Source: Nitrospirillum amazonense (GTDB taxonomy: Bacteria; Pseudomonadota; Alphaproteobacteria; Azospirillales; Azospirillaceae). From it: a DNA stretch of 64,000 nt. The notes under the pieces were generated by a model. That model was not told where the DNA came from. It made no database searches and saw only the letters and a list, made by a program, of their open reading frames with translations. Positions 57,180 through 64,000 of this stretch are shown here, piece by piece (position 1 is the stretch's first letter; every line of letters starts with the position of its first letter). The position numbers and the translations under genes are program-made. The stretch is taken from assembly GCF_007828045.1 (NCBI RefSeq), contig NZ_VITN01000010.1:62001-126000 (forward strand). The letters are read 5' to 3'.

Positions 57180-57430
57180 TCCGAGGCCCCGCGCCGGGCG
57201 CCCGCTGCCCGGCGCGGGCTTCGTTCCACCCCTTCTCGGCCGACCTGGCGCGGCAGGCCTGGGCCGGGACGGGGCGGATCGGGGGGACGGTCCCCCGAAA
57301 CATGGCCTTAAGTGGACCTTTGCGGTTCCACCGATCATGTTACAGAGTGCTTTTTAAGGGGCGCGTTGGCGCCGATGGGGATTCGGGGTGCGGTTCCGCT
57401 ACGGTCGCGTGCGTCATGGCGCGCCCCGCC

Positions 57431-57436
57431 TATAAT
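57431..57436 (+). promoter_or_regulatory. TATAAT -10 box upstream of tolC
   Basis: A consensus TATAAT lies in an AT-rich block 25 bp before the tolC start codon. The -35 region is not obvious, so an extended or activator-dependent promoter is likely. Confidence 0.5.
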
Positions 57437-57461
57437 ATTTTATTTAAGGTGTTTGGGGAAA

Positions 57462-58877
57462 ATGGCGATGCAAGTGAACACCGCTGGATGTGGGGCAGAG
57501 GGCATGGGAACCGGACATGGGGTGAAGCGGGCGCGCCGGCTGGCCGCCGCCCTGCCGCTGACGGCGCTGGCCATCACCGTGGCGACCGTGGCCCACGGGC
57601 AGTCGCTGGAGGACGCCCTGGTCCAGGCCTACCAGAACAATCCCACGCTGGAAGCCGGCCGCGCCGGCCAGCGCGCCACGGATGAAGGCGTGCCCCAGGC
57701 CCGCGCCGCCATGCTGCCCACCGTCACCGCCGACGGCAACCTGGGCAAGGAGCGGCTGAGCCAGGGCAACGCCATCCAGCACATGAACCCGGCGCAGAGC
57801 GGCGTCACCATCAACCAGGCGATCTACGCCGGCGGTAGCATTCAGGCCGGCATCAGCCAGGCCGAGAACACCGTGGAGGCCGGCCGCGCCGGCCTGCTGG
57901 ATACCGAGCAGCAGGTGCTGCTGGCCGCCGCCACCGCCTATCTGGACGTGGTGCGCGACCAGGCCGTCCTGGACCTGAACATCAACAACGAACAGGTGCT
58001 GACCCGGCAGCTGGAGGCGTCGCGTGACCGCTTCCGCGTGGGGGAGCTGACCCGCACCGACGTCAGCCAGTCCGAGTCGCGTCTGGCCGGCGCCACCGCC
58101 GACCGCATCTCGGCCCAGGGCGCCCTGGCCGCCAGCCGCGCCACCTATGCCAAGCTGATGGGCCAGGTACCCGGCACGCTGAAGCAGCCGACCCGCCTGG
58201 TGCATCTGCCGGTGAACCAGGAAGAGACCATGGCCGCGGCTGAGGTGTCGGCCCCGGTGGTCGTCGCCGCGCGCTACAACCACAAGGCGTCGCAGGACGC
58301 GGTCGACGGCGCCTTCGGCCAGATGCTGCCGCAGCTGTCGGCCAGCGCCCAGTACTACCGCAACTGGGACCAGTCGCTTCCCGGCGTGCAGTACGACACG
58401 GCCGTCATTTCCGCCCGCGTCACCATTCCGCTGTATGAGGGCGGCGGTACCTCGGCCAAGGTGCGCGGCGCCAAGCAGACGGAACAGCAGCGCCGCACCC
58501 AGGTGATGGAGGCCGTGCGGTCGGCCGATGAGACGGCGGTGAAGGCCTGGCAGGCGCTGGTGACGGCCCGCGCCGCCATCGAGGCCTACAAGAGCGCCGT
58601 CGCCTCCAACGAGATCGCGCTGGAAGGCGTGCGGCAGGAACAGTCGGTGGGTTCCCGCACCATCCTGGACGTGCTGAATGCCGAGCAGGAACTGGTGAAC
58701 GCTAAGGTGCAGCTGGTTCGCGCCCAACATGACGAGCAGGTGGCAGCCTACGAGGTGCTGTCGGCCGTGGGCGACCTGACCGCCGCCAAGCTGGGCCTGA
58801 ACGTCCCGCTGTACGACGCCAAGGCCCACTATGAAGAGGTCAAGGACAAGCTCTGGGGCCCTTCGATCGAGAAGTGA
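57462..58877 (+). CDS. tolC: TolC family outer membrane efflux/secretion channel
   Basis: A 471-residue outer membrane factor. After a short tail, the signal peptide (RLAAALPLTALAITVATVAHGQ) ends near residue 46. The mature protein has the duplicated TolC layout: LEDALVQAYQNNPTLEAGRAG starts the first coiled-coil repeat, and TRTDVSQSESRLAGA and VGSRTILDVLNAEQELVNAKVQLV mark the paired helices. It forms the trimeric exit duct for tripartite pumps and type I secretion. GGGGAAA precedes the ATG. A terminator follows. Its position between the methyltransferase and popZ is conserved in the class. Confidence 0.92.
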   Translation: MAMQVNTAGCGAEGMGTGHGVKRARRLAAALPLTALAITVATVAHGQSLEDALVQAYQNNPTLEAGRAGQRATDEGVPQARAAMLPTVTADGNLGKERLSQGNAIQHMNPAQSGVTINQAIYAGGSIQAGISQAENTVEAGRAGLLDTEQQVLLAAATAYLDVVRDQAVLDLNINNEQVLTRQLEASRDRFRVGELTRTDVSQSESRLAGATADRISAQGALAASRATYAKLMGQVPGTLKQPTRLVHLPVNQEETMAAAEVSAPVVVAARYNHKASQDAVDGAFGQMLPQLSASAQYYRNWDQSLPGVQYDTAVISARVTIPLYEGGGTSAKVRGAKQTEQQRRTQVMEAVRSADETAVKAWQALVTARAAIEAYKSAVASNEIALEGVRQEQSVGSRTILDVLNAEQELVNAKVQLVRAQHDEQVAAYEVLSAVGDLTAAKLGLNVPLYDAKAHYEEVKDKLWGPSIEK

Positions 58878-59189
58878 GGCCATCGGGACGTAAGCGGCGA
58901 TCCGCCCGATCGCACGCGCCAGATGGGGGCGGCTCCACGGTTTGGGGTCGCCCTTTTCTTTTGTCGAAGGGCGGCGGCCGGCCCTATTCTTGAAGGGAAG
59001 CAATAGCGGGGGCGAATAGGGCGGGGCGGGACGACGAGGGGCCAGCATTGGCGCCCGGGGCGCCCGTGATTAACCCAATGGCATTTTTACTGTTCTTGCC
59101 CTAGGCTGCCCCGAACGTCGGTGCCCATACGTCGGTGCGGGGCCGGCGCGCTTACAGGTCCACGCCGTTACAGGTCAGGTTAGGCAACA
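58878..59189. other. Gene-free spacer between tolC and popZ
   Basis: Apart from the tolC terminator I see no gene or RNA in these 312 bp. The popZ promoter probably lies in the more AT-rich stretch at about 59065-59105. Confidence 0.5.
58927..58962 (+). terminator. Rho-independent terminator after tolC
   Basis: GGGCGGCTCC pairs with GGGGTCGCCC (two G-U pairs) around a 7-base loop and is followed by TTTTCTTTT. It lies 49 bp after the tolC stop. Confidence 0.75.
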
Positions 59190-59795
59190 ATGGCTGACAA
59201 GTCACAACAAGAACCTTCGATGGAGGAAATCCTCGCCTCCATCCGGCGGATCATCTCTGAAGACACCGACGCGCCGCCACCCGAGCCGGAGGCGCCGCCA
59301 CCGCCCCCTCCGCCGCCTCCCCCTCCGCCCCCGCCGGAGGACGACATTTTCGAGGCGGTGCCCATGCCGCCGCCCCCGCCTCCGCCACCCCCCCCCCCGC
59401 CGCCTCCGCCGGAGGATGACGTGCTGGAGTTGACGGACATCATCCCGGACGAGCCGGAGCCTGAGCCCGAGCCCCTGCCGGATCCCTTCGCGTATGAGCC
59501 GCCGCCCCCGCCGCTGCGCCGCCCGCCGCCGCCCATGGACGATGACCGGCTGATGTCGCAGTTCACGGAGGAAGCCGCCAGCCGCGCCTTCTCCGGCCTG
59601 TCGGGCTTCCGCCGCGGCGGCCCCAGCCTGACGGGGGAGGGGCCCATCGGCCGCTCCGATGTCACGCTGGAGGAGATCGTGCACGTCCTGGTCCGCCCCA
59701 TCCTGCGCGAATGGCTGGATGAGAACCTGCCCTCGCTGGTCGAGCGCCTGGTCAAGCGCGAGATCGAGAAGGTGGTACGGCGCGGACTCGACTGA
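59190..59795 (+). CDS. popZ: PopZ-like polar organising protein (DUF2497)
   Basis: A 201-residue protein. The N-terminal helix EPSMEEILASIRRIISED (about 8-25) is the PopZ client-binding region. The C-terminus EIVHVLVRPILREWLDENLP and the following helix form the self-assembly domain. Between them is a proline- and acid-rich linker (about 28-120) with two uninterrupted runs of 14-15 prolines, each ending in EDD. In Caulobacter such proteins build pole-localised condensates that anchor ParB-parS and recruit cell-cycle regulators. It lies directly upstream of valS, as in most alphaproteobacteria. Confidence 0.92.
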   Translation: MADKSQQEPSMEEILASIRRIISEDTDAPPPEPEAPPPPPPPPPPPPPPEDDIFEAVPMPPPPPPPPPPPPPPPEDDVLELTDIIPDEPEPEPEPLPDPFAYEPPPPPLRRPPPPMDDDRLMSQFTEEAASRAFSGLSGFRRGGPSLTGEGPIGRSDVTLEEIVHVLVRPILREWLDENLPSLVERLVKREIEKVVRRGLD

Positions 59796-59906
59796 GGCGC
59801 GCCGCTTCGATACACCTTGCCAAGCTAGGTAATATCAATGGGGGCGGCGCCAGACCCCGCGCCGCCCTTTTCTTTTGCCGCTTTAGTACGATTTCAGGTG
59901 CCCGCC

Positions 59907-62555
59907 ATGCTGGACAAGACCTTCTCCCCCGCCGATGTCGAAAGCAGCCGCTATGAGCGCTGGGAGCGCTCGGGCGCCTTCGCCGCCCATGTGGACAGCA
60001 ACGCCCAGCCCTACACCATCATGATGCCGCCGCCCAACGTGACGGGCAGCCTGCACATGGGGCATGCGCTGACCTTCACGCTGCAGGACTTGCTGATCCG
60101 CTATCGCCGCATGAGCGGCCGTGACGCCCTGTGGCAGCCGGGCACCGACCATGCCGGCATCGCCACCCAGATGGTGGTGGAACGCAACCTGGCCAAGGAA
60201 GGCAAGACGCGGGCCGAGATGGGGCGCGAGGCCTTCCTGAAGAAGGTCTGGGAGTGGAAGGCCGAGTCCGGCGGCACCATCACCCGCCAGCTGCGCCGCC
60301 TGGGTGCCTCGCCCGACTGGTCGCGCGAACGCTTCACCATGGATGAGGGCCTGAACGCCGCCGTCCGCAAGGTGTTCGTCGAGCTGTACCGCCAGGGCCT
60401 GATCTACCGTGACAAGCGCCTGGTGAACTGGGACCCCAAGCTGCACACCGCCATTTCTGACCTGGAGGTCGAGCAGAAGGAGGTGAAGGGCAGCCTGTGG
60501 TACTTCCGCTACCCGGTGGAAGGCATGGCAGATACCTTCATCACCGTTGCCACCACGCGGCCCGAAACCATGCTGGGCGATACCGGCGTGGCCGTGCATC
60601 CGGATGATGAGCGCTACAAGGACCTGGTGGGCAAGTTCGTCATCCTGCCCATCACCGGCCGCCGCATCCCCATTGTCGCCGACGAGTACGCCGACCCGGA
60701 GACCGGCACCGGTGCGGTGAAGATCACCCCCGCCCATGACTTCAACGATTTCGAGGTGGGCAAGCGGCACAACCTGCCCATGATCAACCTGTTCGACCGT
60801 GACGCGAAGCTGAATGAGCACGCGCCGGCCGAGTACCAGGGGCTGGACCGCTTCGTCGCCCGCAAGAAGGTGGTGGAGGAGATCGAGGCCCTGGGCCTGC
60901 TGGAGAAGATCGACCCCCACACCCTGATGCAGCCGCACGGCGACCGCAGCGGCGTGGTCATCGAGCCGTGGCTGACCGACCAGTGGTACTGCGACGCCGT
61001 CACCCTGGCCAAGCCCGCCCTGGAGGCGGTGGAGCAGGGCAAGACCCAGTTCGTGCCCAAGCAGTGGGAAAACACCTATTACGAGTGGATGCGCAACATC
61101 CAGCCGTGGTGCATCAGCCGCCAGCTGTGGTGGGGCCACCAGATCCCGGCTTGGTTCGGGCCGGATGGAAAGTTCTTCGTCGCCGAGACGGAAGCCGAGG
61201 CCCAGGCGGAGGCGGATGCCCATTACGGCGCCGCCACGCCCCTGACCCGCGACGCCGACGTGCTGGACACCTGGTTCTCGTCCGCCTTGTGGCCCTTCTC
61301 CACCCTGGGCTGGCCGGAGAAGACGCCGGAGCTGGCGCGCTATTACCCCGGTGACGTGCTGGTCACCGGCTTCGACATCATCTTCTTCTGGGTCGCCCGC
61401 ATGATGATGATGGGCATCCACTTCATGGGCGACGTGCCCTTCCGCACCATCTACATCCACGCCTTGGTGCGGGATGAGAAGGGGCAGAAGATGTCGAAGT
61501 CCAAGGGCAACGTCATCGATCCCCTGGACCTGATTGACCAGTACGGCTGCGACGCCCTGCGCTTCACGCTTACCGCCATGGCGGCTCAGGGCCGGGACAT
61601 CAAGCTGGCGACCTCGCGCGTCGAGGGCTATCGCAACTTCGCGACCAAGCTGTGGAACGCCGCCCGCTACGCCCAGATGAACCAGGTGGCGCCCGTCCCG
61701 GGCTTCGCCCCCACCGACCTGACCCAGACGGTCAACCGCTGGATCGTGGGCGCTGTGGCCGACTGCGCGGCACAGGTGACCGAGGCGCTGGAGGGCTATC
61801 GCTTCAACGATGCCGCCAACGCCCTGTATCACTTCGCCTGGGGCAGCTTTTGCGACTGGTACCTGGAATTCACCAAGCCCATCCTGCAAGGCGAGGATGA
61901 GGCGGCGAAGGCCGAGACCCGCGCCGTCACCGCCTGGGTGCTGGACCAGATCCTGCACCTGCTGCACCCCATCATGCCCTTCCTGACGGAAGAGCTGTGG
62001 GAGAAGCTGGGCGAGGGACAGGTTAGGGGCGACCTGATCACCGCCGCCTGGCCGCAGTACCCGGCCGCCTACAAGGATGGCGGGGCGCAGGCCGAGATGG
62101 ACTGGGTGGTGCGCTTCATCTCCACCATCCGCACCATCCGGTCGGAAATGAACGTGCCGCCGTCGGCCCAGCTGCCGCTGCTGGTGAAGGGCGCCGGTAC
62201 CGATACCGCCGCGCGCCTGGGCACCCACCGCGACCTGATCCTGAAGCTGGCCCGCCTGTCCAACATCACCCTGACCGAGGAGGCGCCGGCCACCGGTGCC
62301 GTGCAGGCGGTGGTGGATGAGGCGACGCTGGTCCTGCCCCTGGCCGACTTCATCGACCTGGCCAAGGAGAAGGCCCGCCTGGCCAAGGAAATCCAGAAGC
62401 TGGAGGGCGAGATCGCCAAGGTCGATGCCAAGCTGGGCAATCCCAACTTCGTCGACAAGGCCCCGCCCGAGGTGATCGAGGAGCAGCGGGAGCGCCGGGC
62501 CGAAGCCGACGGCACCCGCGCCAAGCTGGCCGAGGCGCTGTCCCGCCTGGGCTGA
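59907..62555 (+). CDS. valS: Valine--tRNA ligase
   Basis: An 882-residue class I aminoacyl-tRNA synthetase. The HIGH motif appears as HMGH (50-53) after PPPNVTGS, and KMSKS is at about 528-532. The editing domain lies between them ([17 protein letters not shown]), then the anticodon-binding domain, and the C-terminal coiled coil ([21 protein letters not shown] region) typical of ValRS. The ATG of MLDKTF was chosen; the frame extends 23 codons upstream. It charges tRNA-Val and is essential. A hairpin terminator follows. Confidence 0.97.
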   Translation: MLDKTFSPADVESSRYERWERSGAFAAHVDSNAQPYTIMMPPPNVTGSLHMGHALTFTLQDLLIRYRRMSGRDALWQPGTDHAGIATQMVVERNLAKEGKTRAEMGREAFLKKVWEWKAESGGTITRQLRRLGASPDWSRERFTMDEGLNAAVRKVFVELYRQGLIYRDKRLVNWDPKLHTAISDLEVEQKEVKGSLWYFRYPVEGMADTFITVATTRPETMLGDTGVAVHPDDERYKDLVGKFVILPITGRRIPIVADEYADPETGTGAVKITPAHDFNDFEVGKRHNLPMINLFDRDAKLNEHAPAEYQGLDRFVARKKVVEEIEALGLLEKIDPHTLMQPHGDRSGVVIEPWLTDQWYCDAVTLAKPALEAVEQGKTQFVPKQWENTYYEWMRNIQPWCISRQLWWGHQIPAWFGPDGKFFVAETEAEAQAEADAHYGAATPLTRDADVLDTWFSSALWPFSTLGWPEKTPELARYYPGDVLVTGFDIIFFWVARMMMMGIHFMGDVPFRTIYIHALVRDEKGQKMSKSKGNVIDPLDLIDQYGCDALRFTLTAMAAQGRDIKLATSRVEGYRNFATKLWNAARYAQMNQVAPVPGFAPTDLTQTVNRWIVGAVADCAAQVTEALEGYRFNDAANALYHFAWGSFCDWYLEFTKPILQGEDEAAKAETRAVTAWVLDQILHLLHPIMPFLTEELWEKLGEGQVRGDLITAAWPQYPAAYKDGGAQAEMDWVVRFISTIRTIRSEMNVPPSAQLPLLVKGAGTDTAARLGTHRDLILKLARLSNITLTEEAPATGAVQAVVDEATLVLPLADFIDLAKEKARLAKEIQKLEGEIAKVDAKLGNPNFVDKAPPEVIEEQRERRAEADGTRAKLAEALSRLG

Positions 62556-62577
62556 TGCCCGCCCCGTCCGAAACGCG

Positions 62578-62607
62578 AACGGCCGTCTCTTCCGGGGCGG
62601 CCGTTTT
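62578..62607 (+). terminator. Probable terminator after valS
   Basis: AACGGCCG (62578-62585) pairs with CGGCCGTT (62598-62605), with TTTT overlapping and following the right arm. It sits between the converging valS and membrane-protein genes and may serve both strands weakly. Confidence 0.55.
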
Positions 62608-62627
62608 GCGTTGACGGGGCGGGACCC

Positions 62628-63692
62628 TCAGGGGGCGAAGGGACCGGGCGCCTCGGCCGTCGGCTTCTTCAGCCAGATGCCGGCCAGGGCCACGAAGGGG
62701 ATCAGGTGCAGCAGGGTGCGCGTCTCGTTGGTCAGGCCCAGGGCCAGCACGGCCAGTACCTGCACCAGGACGAAGGCCGCCAGCGACAGGGCGCGGACGC
62801 CATGCCGCTTCACCATCACCGCCACCAGGCCCAGCACCGTGGCCAGGTAGACAGGGATCAAGAGTTCCAGCGACAGGCCGGGATCGGTGATCCAGTCGTA
62901 GAACTGGCCGAAATTCTCGCCCACCTGGATGTGGAAATAAGCGTCGAAGGTGGTGGAGGATGATTTCTGGATGTCGCGGAAGATCTTGTAGCCGATCTCT
63001 TCCTTCAGCAGCGTCTTGCGCAGGAATTCGATGATGGCGAAGGCGGCGACGCTGCCCAGCAGGCCTGATGCCAGCCAGCGCCAGTCCGGCCGGCGCTTTT
63101 CCACCCAGGCGTCGATGACGGCCTTGGCCATCATGTAGCCGCCGATGAACACGGCGGATTCATGGTTGAAGCAGGCGACGCCCAGCAGGGCCAGGAAAGC
63201 CCACCACGGCGCCCGGGTCAGGACCAGCAGGTAGAATACCGCCGTGGTCAGCAGCAGCACGAAGTCCCAGATGTACAGCCAGGGCTTCGACATCAGCGCC
63301 ATGAACAGGACATGCATGGCCAGCAAGGCCGTCCAGGCCCTCTGCCGTCCGTTTTCCATCGGGCTCCCCGCCGCCTGGGCGGCGTAGAACAGGGCCAGGC
63401 CGGCGCCGGTCAGGCCGAACACGGCGACCACGGCGTGGGCGCTGGTCAGGTTCACACCCGTCAGCTCGATCAGATGTTCCAGGAAGGGCGCTAGCACGCG
63501 CGACTGGAAGAAGCGCCAGTGCGGATAACCCTGCAGCACCCCCACCTCGGCCTGCAGGTTCTGCAGCAGGTACTGGTCGAAGAAATGGACGATGTGGCGC
63601 CACTGCGCCACCGCCAGGATGAAGGCCGTGCCCGTCACCAGCAGGGCGTCCAGGTATTCCTCCCGATCGGCCCGCAAATCCAAACCGCGCAT
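62628..63692 (-). CDS. Polytopic membrane protein of unknown function
   Basis: A 354-residue integral membrane protein with about eight to ten hydrophobic spans (for example FVLLLTTAVFYLLVL and LAAFVLVQVLAVLALGL). A soluble-looking loop around 215-255 contains KIFRDIQKSSSTTFD. The ATG of MRGLDL has GGGGAAAG upstream; the frame continues 56 codons further but overlaps the phosphatase gene. The layout and FNHESAVF motif are reminiscent of EpsG-like or other polyprenyl-linked sugar-handling proteins, but I cannot name the family. It follows the phosphatase gene by 55 bp and is probably co-transcribed with it. Confidence 0.8.
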   Translation of the reverse strand: MRGLDLRADREEYLDALLVTGTAFILAVAQWRHIVHFFDQYLLQNLQAEVGVLQGYPHWRFFQSRVLAPFLEHLIELTGVNLTSAHAVVAVFGLTGAGLALFYAAQAAGSPMENGRQRAWTALLAMHVLFMALMSKPWLYIWDFVLLLTTAVFYLLVLTRAPWWAFLALLGVACFNHESAVFIGGYMMAKAVIDAWVEKRRPDWRWLASGLLGSVAAFAIIEFLRKTLLKEEIGYKIFRDIQKSSSTTFDAYFHIQVGENFGQFYDWITDPGLSLELLIPVYLATVLGLVAVMVKRHGVRALSLAAFVLVQVLAVLALGLTNETRTLLHLIPFVALAGIWLKKPTAEAPGPFAP

Positions 63693-63747
63693 ATGCGACT
63701 TTCCCCAATAAGTCGGCCCCAATAAGCCGGTGACGCCGGCTCGGCCG

Positions 63748-64000
63748 TCACCCCGCGGCCAAATCCGCCGCCAAATCCGCCAGGGCGGACGGCAGGTCGC
63801 GGAAATGATCCACCAACCGGTCCGCCCCCAGTTGTTCCACGGGCATGCGCGGATAGCCATAGGTAACGCACACGACCTGGCAACCGGCGGCGCGGCCGGC
63901 CGTCACGTCGTTGGCGCCGTCGCCCACCATGATGGTCTTGCCCGGGGCGGCCGCCAGGTGGGCCATGGCGTGCAGCAGCGGGCCGGGGTGGGGCTTGCGC
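63748..64000 (-). CDS. HAD-family hydrolase, phosphoglycolate phosphatase-like (5' end outside window)
   Basis: Only the C-terminal 84 codons are present; the frame is open to the right edge. RKPHPGPLLHAM carries the conserved Lys of HAD motif III, and TIMVGDGANDVTAGRAAGC is motif IV with the metal-binding Asp pair. The following VCVTYGYPRMPVEQLGAD and the acidic tail match Gph-type phosphatases that remove phosphate from 2-phosphoglycolate or similar small substrates. Substrate cannot be fixed from this part. Confidence 0.85.
   Translation of the reverse strand, partial: RKPHPGPLLHAMAHLAAAPGKTIMVGDGANDVTAGRAAGCQVVCVTYGYPRMPVEQLGADRLVDHFRDLPSALADLAADLAAG

Noticed and set aside
59180-59815. 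Reverse-strand glycine/serine-rich ORF
   Set aside because: It is the antisense of the proline-run popZ gene; the forward frame has conserved PopZ ends.

Overview
The window is high-GC DNA from an alphaproteobacterium. Four things point that way: the isoaspartate methyltransferase - TolC - PopZ/DUF2497 - valS gene order, the PopZ-type polar organiser, two large TonB-dependent receptors, and the style of the integrative element. A Rhodospirillales/Azospirillaceae-type host is my best guess, but no marker gene here fixes the genus.

Region 1 (1-28,650) is a catabolic island for a cyclic, probably steroid- or terpenoid-like, growth substrate. A forward operon (1-6,211) encodes the lower meta-cleavage route: HsaA-like flavin hydroxylase (5' end cut off), C-C hydrolase, 2-hydroxypentadienoate hydratase, acylating acetaldehyde dehydrogenase and hydroxyoxovalerate aldolase, followed by a KstD/fumarate-reductase-like flavoprotein. 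A short reverse operon (8,101-6,250) has an aldo/keto reductase and an SDR. A nine-gene reverse operon (20,646-8,376) starts with a TonB receptor. It continues with an SDR, a Baeyer-Villiger monooxygenase, a CaiB-type CoA transferase, an aldehyde dehydrogenase, a 3-hydroxyisobutyrate-dehydrogenase-like enzyme, two dissimilar acyl-CoA dehydrogenases and a crotonase. Diverging from it are three SDRs (the first resembling Comamonas 3-alpha-HSD/carbonyl reductase), a VOC-like unknown, an HSL-type esterase, a small membrane protein and a second TonB receptor. Together this reads as uptake, alcohol/ketone interconversion, Baeyer-Villiger ring opening, lactone hydrolysis, CoA activation, beta-oxidation and aromatic-ring meta-cleavage. 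Two TetR-type operator palindromes and a recurring ATTTGCG element sit in the promoter regions.

Region 2 (about 28,830-42,922) holds an AraC-type regulator, an AT-rich stretch and then the remnant of an integrative and conjugative element (ICE) next to tRNA-Asn. It keeps a frameshifted DUF6499/DUF2285 regulator, a SNase-like protein, DUF932, ParB, a toprim protein, a DUF2493/SLOG protein, a lipoprotein amidohydrolase as cargo, DUF736, an AlpA-like HTH, a TraF-type S26 peptidase and the stub of a lytic transglycosylase. The stub runs directly into an integrase that has lost its catalytic C-terminus. The relaxase and type IV secretion genes are gone, so the element looks immobilised by one internal deletion. 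DUF932 and ParB share a 5' leader that folds into the same two-stem RNA with compensatory base changes.

Region 3 (43,224-55,822) is a Nudix gene followed by a complete glycogen operon on the reverse strand (glgP-glgB-glgC-glgA-glgX/malQ). Its last gene is a fused debranching enzyme and 4-alpha-glucanotransferase. Region 4 (56,142-64,000) is core chromosome: tRNA-Cys, an isoaspartate methyltransferase-like gene, tolC, popZ with long proline runs, valS, a polytopic membrane protein and the end of a HAD phosphatase.
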